A stretch of DNA of 64,000 nucleotides from Streptomyces longisporoflavus. GTDB taxonomy: Bacteria; Actinomycetota; Actinomycetes; Streptomycetales; Streptomycetaceae. This document shows, piece by piece, positions 8,405 through 16,893 of this stretch. The stretch covers positions 1 through 64,000 of the forward strand of contig NZ_BMTR01000002.1 in NCBI RefSeq assembly GCF_014649775.1, written 5' to 3'. A model generated the notes under the pieces. That model was not told the origin of the DNA and made no database searches. It saw only the letters and a list, made by a program, of their open reading frames with translations. Position numbers and translations under genes: made by a program. Within the stretch, counting starts at the first letter, position 1, and every line of letters begins with the position of its first letter.

Positions 8405-9544
8405 TCAGGTCGCACTCGGCTCGTACGTCCAGCGCAGGAGGGCGCCAAGTCCTCCCGCCGGGACGTCGTCACGCGCCTCCTCGGACGGGATGATCAGGAC
8501 GTCGGCGGACGTGGCCGCCGCGGAGCGCAGCAGCGCGTCATCAGCGCGTACGGAGACGGGGTCACCGTCGCCGAGGGCGTCGGCGTCAGTCCGTCGCACT
8601 GCCACCTGGTCCGGGTCGGTGCCCGCCCACATCTCGCGATGGAGGTCGGGCCCGTCGGGCCACACCAGCAGGGTGTCGATGCGGTGCTCGCGGGCTGCGT
8701 CCACCACGGCGGGGACACCTTCCACTGCGTCGGTCGGCCGGTCGGTGCCCACACGGCCTGCCCGGAAACGATCGAGGGCCTCGTCGATGCGTCGGTGCAG
8801 GTGCTCCTGGCGGGCATTCTCGATGGCCTCTTCGAGGGCCGCGGACCCGGAACCGGCCGCGCGTCCGCCGTGTTCCGTCTCGACCGTCACGGCGCGAACC
8901 GCCTCCGGCAGCTTGTCGCGTACCGCCGGCCTCTCGCGGGGGTCGCCCACCAAGACGATGAGATCGGCGTTCGACCCTTCGTAGGCCGCCGTCAGCTTTT
9001 CGGCGATCTCTGCGGCATTGTGCTCCCAGGTGTTCTCGACCTTGAGCTGGAAGTGCCGCTCCGACCAGTCGGAGGTGGTGGTGCGATGCACCGGCCACTG
9101 CCGTCCCTCCACGTGCCCGGATTCCTCCGGCCCGGAGTCGGCCCGCAACTCGAAGTCGGCGCCGGTGCGGTCGATGTAGGCGACGAGACTCACCGGGTCC
9201 TGGCCGCACAACTCCAGCAGCGGCGTCAGCCGCGGCAGAGCCGACCAAGAGGCGATTTCCCCCTGCGGCCGCCGCGACAGACGGTGGCTGAGGACTACCT
9301 CACCCCCGGTGGCGAAAAGGACGCGCCCCGCGGGGTTCTCGGCGGGCGAGAGCCCTGTCAGACCGTCGCGGACCGCCGCGATGGTCGGCTCGTCCGCACC
9401 CTCCTCTTCCAGGGTCCGGCATATCTCCCGCACGGACAATTCACGCCGCTTGGCGCCCGACTCGTCTGCCTGGCCGGGGTCGAAGTACACGGTCGCCCAG
9501 GGGCCGGGCCTGTCCAGGAGTGGTTGCAAAAACGAAAGACGCAT
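8405..9544 (-). CDS. Bacterial eRF1/Vms1-like protein (Rv2629 family)
   Basis: A 379-residue protein of the bacterial archaeo-eukaryotic release factor-like family (Vms1/ANKZF1 peptidyl-tRNA hydrolase relatives, Rv2629-like). Visible features: a start in MRLSFLQPLLDRPGPWATVY, a central sheet (VVLSHRLSRRP), the LIVLVGDPRERPAVRDKLPE segment, and a C-terminal VPAGGLGALLRW of the kind that closes this family. The ATG at 9544 has GGGAGGAG 7-8 bases upstream. A hairpin abuts that site. Family members may act in ribosome rescue or stress, but this protein is unproven. Confidence 0.8.
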   Translation of the reverse strand: MRLSFLQPLLDRPGPWATVYFDPGQADESGAKRRELSVREICRTLEEEGADEPTIAAVRDGLTGLSPAENPAGRVLFATGGEVVLSHRLSRRPQGEIASWSALPRLTPLLELCGQDPVSLVAYIDRTGADFELRADSGPEESGHVEGRQWPVHRTTTSDWSERHFQLKVENTWEHNAAEIAEKLTAAYEGSNADLIVLVGDPRERPAVRDKLPEAVRAVTVETEHGGRAAGSGSAALEEAIENARQEHLHRRIDEALDRFRAGRVGTDRPTDAVEGVPAVVDAAREHRIDTLLVWPDGPDLHREMWAGTDPDQVAVRRTDADALGDGDPVSVRADDALLRSAAATSADVLIIPSEEARDDVPAGGLGALLRWTYEPSAT

Positions 9545-9774
9545 GGTGACTCGCTCCTCCCGGCCGGCCTTCGAGGCCGGCCCGCAATCGGATTCGGCGG
9601 TCGGTGCCAGTTGATCGGTTCGGTCGGTTCGGTCGGTTCGGTCGGTCTGCTGGTTTCCGGGGCGTTCGCCCTTTGGGCCGCGACCACGTCCTGGTCGCAG
9701 AGGTCGGTGTTCTCGGCGATGTCGCACATCCGCGCGCGTCGGGTGTCGTACTTCTTGCTGCCGGGTTCCGGCAT
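9358..9774 (-). CDS. Small Lys/Arg-rich hypothetical with TEP repeats; 3' end uncertain
   Basis: The reading frame from the ATG at 9774 (MPEPGSKKYDTRRARM) has an AAGAGG site 8-9 bases upstream and strong third-position G/C for about 45 codons. It then runs through a 9-bp tandem repeat encoding Thr-Glu-Pro three times. After that it reads into the Vms1-like gene in another frame, where it is clearly shadow sequence. The true protein is therefore probably only the first 40-75 residues, truncated or frameshifted after the repeat. No family recognised. Confidence 0.35.
   Translation of the reverse strand: MPEPGSKKYDTRRARMCDIAENTDLCDQDVVAAQRANAPETSRPTEPTEPTEPINWHRPPNPIAGRPRRPAGRSESPCVFRFCNHSWTGPAPGRPCTSTPARQTSRAPSGVNCPCGRYAGPWKRRVRTSRPSRRSATV
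9562..9582 (-). terminator. Compact hairpin directly upstream of the Vms1-like ribosome-binding site
   Basis: A perfect 9-bp inverted repeat (arms GGCCGGCCT and AGGCCGGCC) with a 3-nt loop ends next to the GGGAGGAG site at about 9553-9560. It could terminate the small upstream gene or modulate translation of the Vms1-like gene. Position and stability are seen directly; the role is inferred. Confidence 0.6.
9615..9646. repeat. 9-bp tandem repeat, about 3.5 copies
   Basis: CGGTTCGGT is repeated head to tail about three and a half times. On the minus strand it encodes Thr-Glu-Pro repeats in the small gene. The unit is a multiple of three, so copy-number changes would not shift the frame. Confidence 0.85.
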
Positions 9775-10061
9775 GACGATCACCTCTTGTTTCGCGAGTC
9801 CCCTGGTGCAAATAGCGCAAACTACCGCTCGCCATGAAATTTGAGATCGTGAAGCGATAGGGCAGGAGTAGCTCCGGCGAGCCGCTCCGGCGCTTCAGTC
9901 GAATGGACCGGACCGCGCAATCTGCTCGCCTCGCCCGCCGGGCTGCACGGATGCAAGGCCCTCGCTTCCATTTCCGTGAGTTTCACTGATGCCGCCCGGC
10001 GCGGGGGCAGCCGAGCGGCAACAATCCAGGTAAGGACCGCTCAGCACACCGGAGGTCTCTC

Positions 10062-10469
10062 ATGGCTACTGCCGTCAAGGACATGCTCGACGCCTACCCT
10101 GCCGACCTCAGCGAGGTCGCGGTCGACAAACTCTCCTCCTGTATCGAAGAGTGCATCATCTGTGCCCAGGCATGCACGGCGTGCGCGGATGCCTGCCTCG
10201 CGGAGGAAGCGCCTGCCGAACTGGTCAAGTGCATTCGTACCGACGCGGACTGCGCCGACATCTGCAGCGCGACCGCCGCGGTGCTCTCCCGACGCACCGG
10301 CTACGACGCCAAGGTCACCAAGGCCATGCTGCAGGCGTGCGCAGCCATCTGCAAAGCCTGCGGGGACGAGTGCAAGAGCCACGCCGAGAAGCACGATCAC
10401 TGCCGTATCTGTGCCGAGGCATGCCGCCGCTGCGAGCAGGCGTGCAATGACCTGATCGCTTCCCTCTGA
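10062..10469 (+). CDS. Cys-rich four-helix-bundle copper-binding protein (DUF326/Csp-like)
   Basis: A 135-residue cytosolic protein with about 18 Cys, spaced mostly as CxxxC and CxxC along predicted helices (SSCIEECIICAQACTACADA, then DCADICSAT, then CAAICKACGDEC, and HDHCRICAEACRRCEQAC). This matches the DUF326 / Csp-like family, which packs Cu(I) inside a four-helix bundle. No export signal is seen, so storage or buffering in the cytoplasm is likely. GGAGGT lies 6 bases before the ATG. It stands alone between oppositely oriented small genes. Confidence 0.85.
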   Translation: MATAVKDMLDAYPADLSEVAVDKLSSCIEECIICAQACTACADACLAEEAPAELVKCIRTDADCADICSATAAVLSRRTGYDAKVTKAMLQACAAICKACGDECKSHAEKHDHCRICAEACRRCEQACNDLIASL

Positions 10470-10566
10470 TCGGTTCACTGCGTCCGAATGGCACGCGACT
10501 GGCCGCACTGCATTACGACGTGCCGACCCAGGACCTCGGTATCCCCGTTGCGGCGCATCCCCACGC

Positions 10567-10773
10567 TTACGGACGGGGCGGCTCGGGTCGCGTCGGCGGC
10601 ACTGGGCTCGGACCGGGAGGCGTGGGAGGTATGGGGTCGGGGCCCGGCGGAGGCACCGGGGACGGGGCGGGGCCCGGTTGCGGGCCCGGAGGCGGCGAGG
10701 GGGGCGTCGGGGCCGGCGGCACCGGGTCAGGGCGCGTCGGGTCGGGCCTGCCGGGCGGCTGCGGGACAGTCAC
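10567..10773 (-). CDS. Proline-rich small protein
   Basis: The GTG at 10773 is preceded by AAGGAGGA at about 10781-10788 with ideal spacing. It opens a 68-residue frame starting MTVPQPPGRPDPTRPDP and continuing as Pro/Gly/Ser runs to the end. More than half the residues are Pro. No signal peptide or membrane segment. Compositionally biased sequence in a GC-rich genome can look coding by chance, but the ribosome-binding site is convincing. Function unknown. Confidence 0.5.
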   Translation of the reverse strand: MTVPQPPGRPDPTRPDPVPPAPTPPSPPPGPQPGPAPSPVPPPGPDPIPPTPPGPSPVPPTRPEPPRP

Positions 10774-10865
10774 GATCAGGTCCTCCTTGTTTGTCGGGCT
10801 TGTTTGTCGGTTCAGGTGTCCGGGGGTCGCTACGAGTTGCGTCATTGGCGCAAGCGCAGCGCCCG

Positions 10866-11528
10866 TCACGTCTCGGGCGCCGTGGCGCGGTGTTCGTCCA
10901 GGGCTTCGATGACCTCGTCGTCGGTCACTTGCTCGAAGTCGTCGTACCAAAAGCCCACTGCCCCGAAATCAGGCGGCTGCTGAAGACAGACGACGTCGTC
11001 AGCTTCCGCGCGCATACCTGCCGCGGCCTCAGGAGCGCAGACCGGGATTGCGAGGATCAGCCGGGCGGGTTCCAGACTCCGGAGATGGCGGAGAGCGGCG
11101 CGCGCGGTGACGCCCGTGGCCAGCCCGTCGTCGACGACGATCACATTGCGGTCCTTGACGTCCCACATGGGCCGACCGCCGCGGTAGAGCTGTTCGCGGC
11201 GCTTCAGTTCGTGCCGTTCACGGACCACGTCCAGGGCGAGGCGATCCTCGCTGAGGTCGACCATGTCCAGTGCCCGTCGGTCGAAGAGCGGCGGGTCGTC
11301 ACCCACGATCGCGCCGATGCCGGTCTCGGGACGTCCGGGGAGGCCGATCTTCCGCGCGACGAGCACGTCCAGTGGTGCGCCGAGGGCGCGCGCCACTTCG
11401 GCTGCCACCGGTACGCCACCGCGGGGCAGCGCGAGGACGACAGCATGCGCAAGTTCACTTTCGGCAGCCCGCTCCGCGAGCCGAAGTCCGAGTTCCCGGC
11501 CGGCTGCTCGGCGATTCTGCAATCGCAT
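10866..11528 (-). CDS. Phosphoribosyltransferase-family protein
   Basis: A 220-residue type I phosphoribosyltransferase fold. The PRPP-binding motif is NVIVVDDGLATGVTARAA, near residues 128-145, and VVLALPRGGVPVAAEVA is the typical strand-one/loop segment of the ComF-like/PRT group. Many Streptomyces stress regions carry such a protein, sometimes fused to a hydrolase; here it stands alone. It lies downstream of the acetate kinase gene on the same strand, separated by about 280 bases containing a short tandem repeat. Substrate unknown. Confidence 0.8.
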   Translation of the reverse strand: MRLQNRRAAGRELGLRLAERAAESELAHAVVLALPRGGVPVAAEVARALGAPLDVLVARKIGLPGRPETGIGAIVGDDPPLFDRRALDMVDLSEDRLALDVVRERHELKRREQLYRGGRPMWDVKDRNVIVVDDGLATGVTARAALRHLRSLEPARLILAIPVCAPEAAAGMRAEADDVVCLQQPPDFGAVGFWYDDFEQVTDDEVIEALDEHRATAPET

Positions 11529-11582
11529 GACCTGATGCCTGCCTTCCTCCCTCGGAGGGTTCGAAGGGTCATCCCGCCCCCG

Positions 11583-11610
11583 GTTCCGCGTTCCCTGTTC
11601 CGCGTTCCCT
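11583..11610. repeat. Two tandem 14-bp units
   Basis: GTTCCGCGTTCCCT occurs twice head to tail, followed by a partial third unit. It lies in the gap between the phosphoribosyltransferase and acetate kinase genes (11529-11811), where I see no supported gene. Confidence 0.75.
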
Positions 11611-11811
11611 GTTCTGGCTTTTCAACGTAACCGCGCTCCGCCTCGCGCGCGCCATGGGCCAACCTCACGGCGGTCACATCCCCCTGGGCCAGGTCCCCTC
11701 TCAGCTGAGGTGTTCATCGTCTGCTCCGTCGGTCAAGTGGTCACGGAACCAGTCGGCGGCGGCCACGACGGCCTGTGCCAGCGCACCGCCTTCGGGCGTC
11801 CGTCGCAGCTC

Positions 11812-12927
11812 TCAGCGGCGCGCCAACAGTGCTCGGGTCTCTCTGTCGACCTGTTGAGCCTCCCCGGTGGGTACGACGATGACCGGGACACGCGCCCCGG
11901 GCTTGCTGACGATCTCGGGGCGCTCGGCGACCAGCGCCCGCAGATCGCCCGTGACGCCGAGCGTGGCAAGGCGCGCGCACACCTCCACGCGCACCTCGGG
12001 CTGGTCCTCACCGATTTCACCGGTGAAGACCACTGCGTCGAGCCGGTCCAGCGAGGCGGCCATCTCGGCGATGCCACGACGGCAGTGGTGGGTGAAGACC
12101 TCCAGGGCCAGAGCGGCACGCTCATCCCCCGCGGCTCGGCTGCGTACCAGGTCCCGCGTGTCATCCGACGTGCCGGACAGGGCGAGCAGCCCGGACTCGT
12201 GGTTCAGCGCGTTCTCCATGTCCCCCGCAGACAGGTGGTGCCGGGTCTGCAGCCATGTCAGGGCTCCGGGGTCGACGCTGCCGCTGCGACGGCTCATCAC
12301 CAGCCCCTCCAGTGGGGTGAATCCCATCGTCGTGTCGACGCTGCACCCGTCGCGCACCGCACATGCGGAGCAGCCGCCGCCGAGATGGGCGATCACCAGG
12401 TGAAGCTGTTCGGGACGGCGGCCGAGCAGACCGGCGGCCTGGCCGAGCGCCCAGGCGTAGGAAAGCCCGTGGAAGCCGTAGCGGCGCAGGCCGTAGTCCT
12501 CGCGCCAGGTGGCGGGCACCGCGTATTCGCGCGCGGCAGCCGGCAGATCAGCGTGGAAGACGGTGTCGAAGCAGGCGACGTGCGGGATGTCGGGCAACAG
12601 CTCGCGGGCCGCGTCCAGAACCGTCAGGGCGGGCGGGACGTGCAGCGGCGCGAGATCGGCCACCTGATCCAGCTCGGCGCGGACCTCGGCGTAGACCAGG
12701 GTGTGGCCGTACAGATCCGGTCCGCCGTGGACGATGCGATGACCGACGGCGGTGGGGGCGGGCGCTTGGTCCAGCAGCTTCCTCAACGGGCCCGATGCGT
12801 CGTCGCCCGGCGGAGAGTCGCTGTGGTGTTCGGCGAGGATCTTGCCGTTCGCATCGAACACGGTCAGACGCAGGCTCGACGAGCCCGCGTCTGCCACCAG
12901 GACCGGGCTGTTGCTCTGGGCGCACAC
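11812..12927 (-). CDS. ackA: Acetate kinase (acetate/propionate kinase family)
   Basis: A 371-residue kinase that interconverts acetate plus ATP with acetyl phosphate. Motifs in order: VLVADAGSSSLR (phosphate loop), GHRIVHGG, ACFDTVFHADLP, RRYGFHGLSYAWA, HLGGGCSACAVRDG, SVDTTMGFTPLEGLVMSRRS and VVFTGEIGEDQPEVR. It is slightly shorter than the usual ~400 residues, and a few consensus Asn positions are changed (ADAGSSS for NAGSSS, LGGG for LGNG). The GTG at 12927 has AAAGG six bases upstream. No phosphotransacetylase gene is adjacent. The ThDP enzyme about 2 kb away could supply acetyl phosphate or acetate. Confidence 0.88.
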   Translation of the reverse strand: MCAQSNSPVLVADAGSSSLRLTVFDANGKILAEHHSDSPPGDDASGPLRKLLDQAPAPTAVGHRIVHGGPDLYGHTLVYAEVRAELDQVADLAPLHVPPALTVLDAARELLPDIPHVACFDTVFHADLPAAAREYAVPATWREDYGLRRYGFHGLSYAWALGQAAGLLGRRPEQLHLVIAHLGGGCSACAVRDGCSVDTTMGFTPLEGLVMSRRSGSVDPGALTWLQTRHHLSAGDMENALNHESGLLALSGTSDDTRDLVRSRAAGDERAALALEVFTHHCRRGIAEMAASLDRLDAVVFTGEIGEDQPEVRVEVCARLATLGVTGDLRALVAERPEIVSKPGARVPVIVVPTGEAQQVDRETRALLARR

Positions 12928-13154
12928 ATTGATCCTTTCCCGCGGTCTTCGTGAGCACGCGGCCGAGAAGTGCGTCCAGGGAGGCCGGCGTGCATGCCGC
13001 GGCACCGAGGTACCCGACCCGGTCCCGCAGGAAACGAAGACGGACACCGTATGAGCCCGGCGGACGAAGGAGGGGTCGGTCGGGCCTCGCCCTCGACCTC
13101 ACACTCCAGGCGTAACGTCTGTTTGAATTCGCGAATTGTGGGTGACCGGTAGGC

Positions 13155-13709
13155 ATGGCCGTTCTCAGGAAATTTGCCCGCCCCATGCTCGCTTCCGTCT
13201 TCCTCACCGGAGGATGGAGCACTCTTCGAAACCCCAAACCCGTGGCCCCCGCAGCCGAACCGGTTGCGGTTCCGCTGGCCTTCCGGATCCCCCGGCTCAC
13301 CGAAGATCCGGAACAGCTGGTCCGTGTCAACGGCGCGGTCCAGGTAGGAGCCGGCTTGATGCTGGCGACCGGACGCGTTCCGCGCCTCGCCGCCCTGGCG
13401 CTGGCCGGTTCGCTGGTGCCGACGACCCTCGCCGGTCATGCCTGGTGGAAGGAGGAGGACAAGGAGCAGCGGGCGGCTCAGCGTACGCAGTTCCTCAAGA
13501 ACCTCTCGCTGCTCGGCGGGTTGCTCATCGCGGCGGCCGACGCGCACGGCAAGCCCTCCCTCGCCTACCGGACCCAGGCCGCCGCGGTCGCGGGCCGCCG
13601 GAGTGCCCGACATGCCCGGCGCGAGGCGTCGAGCACGCTGACCGACGCGGCCGGGTCCCTCCGGTCGATGTCCAAGAGCGCACAGCAGACAGTCGCGCGG
13701 CAGTTCTGA
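13155..13709 (+). CDS. DoxX-family membrane protein
   Basis: A 184-residue protein with four hydrophobic stretches. LASVFLTGGWSTLRNP at the start and QVGAGLMLATGRVPRLAALAL in the middle are characteristic of DoxX. The C-terminal ~50 residues are basic and cytoplasmic. DoxX proteins are small inner-membrane proteins linked to redox homeostasis. The gene is divergent from acetate kinase, with 227 bases between the two starts. Confidence 0.8.
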   Translation: MAVLRKFARPMLASVFLTGGWSTLRNPKPVAPAAEPVAVPLAFRIPRLTEDPEQLVRVNGAVQVGAGLMLATGRVPRLAALALAGSLVPTTLAGHAWWKEEDKEQRAAQRTQFLKNLSLLGGLLIAAADAHGKPSLAYRTQAAAVAGRRSARHARREASSTLTDAAGSLRSMSKSAQQTVARQF

Positions 13710-13892
13710 GCCTCGCTCGCCACCCGCGCCCATCGCGTATCGCGCGCAGGGGCTCGGCGCACGCCCCGGCGCCGGGCCTCGTACGCCTGCGAGCAGCGTC
13801 CACGTCACGGGCAACGCGATGCCCAGGCGGAAACGTGGGGATCTGCTGCTTCGCGTACGTGGGCGCGGACCCTGTCGCAGCTTGGCCGACCG

Positions 13893-14159
13893 TCAGGATG
13901 CGGGAAGGACCGCGCCGGTGGATTCCGTCGCGCGGGCCGGCGCTGCTGTGGGCGGCCCCCCGCCGATCGTGCTCAGCCGCATCCGGGCCGCGTCGAGCGC
14001 CGACCCGACCTCACGGGTGCCGGTGCAGACGCACAGGGTGTAAGCGAGGTCGTCCATCCTCTGACGGGCCTCTGCACTCCCGCTGCGCCCATGCAGCGCC
14101 CTCAGCTCCTCGTACTGTTCCATCAGTTCGCGCAGTACGGACGGGTGAGCCATCAGCAC
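13893..14159 (-). CDS. DUF5133-type small protein, copy 1
   Basis: 88 residues starting MLMAHPSVLRELMEQYEEL and containing ARQRMDDLAYTLCVCTGTRE. This is the Streptomyces DUF5133 pattern, two helices around a Tyr-Thr-Leu-Cys core. The GTG at 14159 has AAGGAG 6 bases upstream and is followed by CTG ATG, exactly parallel to the ATG CTG ATG start of the paralogue at 23752-23979. The C-terminal tail is Ala/Pro-rich. Function unknown. Confidence 0.75.
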   Translation of the reverse strand: MLMAHPSVLRELMEQYEELRALHGRSGSAEARQRMDDLAYTLCVCTGTREVGSALDAARMRLSTIGGGPPTAAPARATESTGAVLPAS

Positions 14160-14505
14160 GGCGGTCTCCTTACCTCTCGAAGGGCAAGCACACAGGGATG
14201 ATCGGCTGCCGCACAGCAGCCGACGGCAGCCGTTCTCGGCAGCGCCGATGGGAGACGGGTCAGGACGGTAGTCGAGGAAGGACAACACTCGCTCCGCGGA
14301 AGCAGGGCTCAGTGACATGGCCGGCTTCCTGACCTCGAAATCAGTTTGCCCACCAAACGGCGTCTCACGCCACTCGACGCCCTTCGGCCACCGGGCGAGG
14401 TCGCCTCGCCCGGCGAACGGGTTGTCTTGTGGCGTCGCAGATTCACTTCTGCCGGGCCGGGCATGCGTTGTCTCGTATGTCAGTAAAAGCCGGGAAGGTG
14501 ACCTG
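14160..14505. other. Gap without a supported gene
   Basis: 346 bases between the divergent DUF5133 and SRPBCC genes. It contains a short inverted repeat (GTTTG and CAAAC around 14344-14358) that may be promoter-associated. No convincing coding sequence seen. Confidence 0.5.
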
Positions 14506-14919
14506 ATGACTGAGTACGAACGTTCACGCACGATGCCCGCTCTGCCGGAGCACGTTTTCGATCAGGCTGCCGAGGTCGATCAGATGGACGCCTGGCTGCC
14601 GCAGAACCTGCACGTGGATGCCGGGGATCCGCCCGCGGTGAGCGTGCATGAGGACCGGACCGAACAGGACGTGTCCGCCCTGCTGCGCGCCCGGCCCGAG
14701 CAGTTGCGGCTCGAGTGGGGCACGCGCGAGCAAGGCGACTACACGGGCTGGCTCCAGGTCGCCGGTCTGGACGAGGGCACGAGCGAGGTCACGGTGCACC
14801 TGTCGTTCTTCGAGGGGGCGCATGACCCTGGCGAACAAGCCGTGCACACCGCCCTCGACCGGAGCCTGCAGCGCCTTGAGGAACAGGTACGGCTGCGCGT
14901 CGACAACGCGGCGGGCTGA
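14506..14919 (+). CDS. SRPBCC-like protein
   Basis: 137 residues from an ATG with GGAAGGTG upstream. The order of segments (PALPEHVFDQAAEVDQMDAW, a middle beta-rich part with RLEWGTREQGDYTGWLQV, then VTVHLSFFEG and a long C-terminal helix LDRSLQRLEEQVRLRV) fits the START/polyketide-cyclase-like SRPBCC fold, a helix-grip with a hydrophobic cavity. Small stand-alone proteins of this type often act on unknown ligands. It converges with the ThDP enzyme gene. Confidence 0.7.
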   Translation: MTEYERSRTMPALPEHVFDQAAEVDQMDAWLPQNLHVDAGDPPAVSVHEDRTEQDVSALLRARPEQLRLEWGTREQGDYTGWLQVAGLDEGTSEVTVHLSFFEGAHDPGEQAVHTALDRSLQRLEEQVRLRVDNAAG

Positions 14920-15022
14920 GTGATCGCTGCTCTCCCCGCGAACCCCGCCGGGGACGGTACGAACGGCCACGCCATGTCCACACCCTCCAGCGCGGGATCC
15001 GCACTGGAGCGGGCGCCTGGAT

Positions 15023-16852
15023 CTACTTTTCGTCCGCTCCCCCACGGGCTCCGGAGTCGCCGCCCGGCCCGCGCCCCGGCAGCATTTCCTGCACCTTGGC
15101 CTTGAACCCCTGCCGGATCATGCCGACACGGTCGCTGTCGCCCTTGACGATGGCCGACGCGGCGGCCTCGATCTGGTCAAGGCTGGCGTGCGGGGGAATC
15201 GGCGGCACCGCCGGGTCGGTGCGGAAGTCGATCACGAAGGGACGGTCCGAGCCGAGCGCCCGGTGCCAGGCGGCCTCCACGTCGCCCGGCTTCTCCACGC
15301 GCACCCCGTCGAGCCCGATGGAGCGGGCGAAGTCGGCGTACGGCACGTCGGGCAGCGCTTGCGAGGGCAGGAACTGCGGGGCTCCGGACATCGCCCGCAT
15401 CTCCCACGTGACCTGGTTGAGGTCCTGGTTGTTGAGCACCGCCACGACGAGCCGCGGATCCTGCCACTCGGGCCAGTACTTGGCGATGGTGATGAGCTCG
15501 GCCATCCCGTTCATCTGCATGGCGCCATCACCCACGAGGGCGATGGCGGGGCGCTCCGAGTGGGCGAACTTCGCGCCGATCACGTAGGGAACGCCGGGCC
15601 CCATGGTGGCCAGGGTGCCCGAGAGGGAGCCGCGCATCGTGCCGCGCATGCGCAGATGCCGGGCGTACCAGTTCGCGGCGGAGCCCGAGTCGGCGGCGAG
15701 GATCACGTCGTTGGGCAGCAGGGCGTCGAGCGCGTGGACCACGTACTCGGGGTTGATGGGGTCGGCCTCCACGGCGGCCCGCCGTTCCATGACCTCCCAC
15801 CAGCGCGCCGTATCCTTTTCGATCTTCTTCCGCCAGGAGCCGTGCTTCTTCTTCCGCAACTGCGGCAGCAGCGCCTTGAGTGTCTCCTTGGCGTCGCCCA
15901 CCAGGTTGACCTCGAAGGGATAGCGCAGCCCGATCATGTGCGGATCGATGTCGATCTGTACGGCCCGGGCCTGGTCGAGATCGGGCAGGAACTGGCTGTA
16001 CGGGAAGCTGGAGCCGATGACGAGCAGCGTGTCGCAGCCCTGCATGAGTTCGTAGGAAGGACGGGTGCCCAGCAGGCCGATCGATCCGGTCACGTACGGC
16101 AGATCGTCGGGCAGCGCGTCCTTCCCCAGCAGCGCCTTGGCGACCCCGGCACCCAGTTGCTCGGCGATCGCCTCCACCTCGGCACGGGCTCCCCGCGCGC
16201 CTTGGCCGATGAGGATGGCCACCTTCTCCCCGGCGTTCAGCACTTCGGCGGCCTTGGTGATCTCCGCAGCGGCGGGGACGGGTGCGTAGGAGGCCATGCC
16301 CAGGCTGGAAGGCACCATCTTGAACGCGTGGGTCGGCGGGGAGTAGTCCAACTCCTGCACGTCGGCGGGGACGATGATCGCGGTCACCGTCCGGCGCGCG
16401 TACGCGGTGCGCATCGCCCGGTCGATGGCGTTGGGGAGTTGCTCGGGGACCGTCACCATTTCGCAGAAGTCGGAGGCGACGTCCTTGTAGAGGCTCAACA
16501 GGTCGACTTCCTGCTGATAGGAGCCGCCCATGGCGGTGCGGTTGGTCTGCCCGACGATCGCGACCACCGGCACGTGGTCGAGCTTCGCGTCGTACAGGCC
16601 GTTCAGGAGGTGGATCGCGCCCGGCCCCGAGGTCGCCGCGCACACACCGACCTTGCCGGAGAACTTGGCGTATCCGACCGCCTCGAAGGCTGACATCTCC
16701 TCGTGCCTGGACTGGATGAACTGCGGCTTGTTGTCCGCTCGCTCCCAGGCGGCGAGCAGACCGTTGATGCCGTCTCCGGCGTAGGCGAAGACCCGCTCCA
16801 CCTCCCACTCGCGCAGGCGCTGGAGGATGTAGTCGGAGACTTTCGTGGACAC
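15023..16852 (-). CDS. ThDP-dependent pyruvate oxidase/dehydrogenase-type enzyme
   Basis: A 609-residue enzyme of the pyruvate oxidase / acetolactate synthase superfamily. The N-terminal domain carries the activating Glu in QSRHEEMSAFEAVGYAKF. The central domain holds the nucleotide-type fold (VAILIGQGARGARAEVE). The C-terminal ThDP/Mg site is VGDGAMQMNGMAE, with the distal Asn in VVAVLNNQDLNQV. Overall similarity is to PoxB-like 'thiamine pyrophosphate-requiring' proteins, which decarboxylate pyruvate to acetate or acetyl phosphate. The Lys-rich linker near residue 330 is unusual. Acetate kinase 2 kb away gives a plausible metabolic link. Substrate not proven. Confidence 0.85.
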   Translation of the reverse strand: MSTKVSDYILQRLREWEVERVFAYAGDGINGLLAAWERADNKPQFIQSRHEEMSAFEAVGYAKFSGKVGVCAATSGPGAIHLLNGLYDAKLDHVPVVAIVGQTNRTAMGGSYQQEVDLLSLYKDVASDFCEMVTVPEQLPNAIDRAMRTAYARRTVTAIIVPADVQELDYSPPTHAFKMVPSSLGMASYAPVPAAAEITKAAEVLNAGEKVAILIGQGARGARAEVEAIAEQLGAGVAKALLGKDALPDDLPYVTGSIGLLGTRPSYELMQGCDTLLVIGSSFPYSQFLPDLDQARAVQIDIDPHMIGLRYPFEVNLVGDAKETLKALLPQLRKKKHGSWRKKIEKDTARWWEVMERRAAVEADPINPEYVVHALDALLPNDVILAADSGSAANWYARHLRMRGTMRGSLSGTLATMGPGVPYVIGAKFAHSERPAIALVGDGAMQMNGMAELITIAKYWPEWQDPRLVVAVLNNQDLNQVTWEMRAMSGAPQFLPSQALPDVPYADFARSIGLDGVRVEKPGDVEAAWHRALGSDRPFVIDFRTDPAVPPIPPHASLDQIEAAASAIVKGDSDRVGMIRQGFKAKVQEMLPGRGPGGDSGARGGADEK

Positions 16853-16893
16853 AGGATCGGCCTTTCTCTAGGGGTGGGGCGGGTGGAGGGCCC

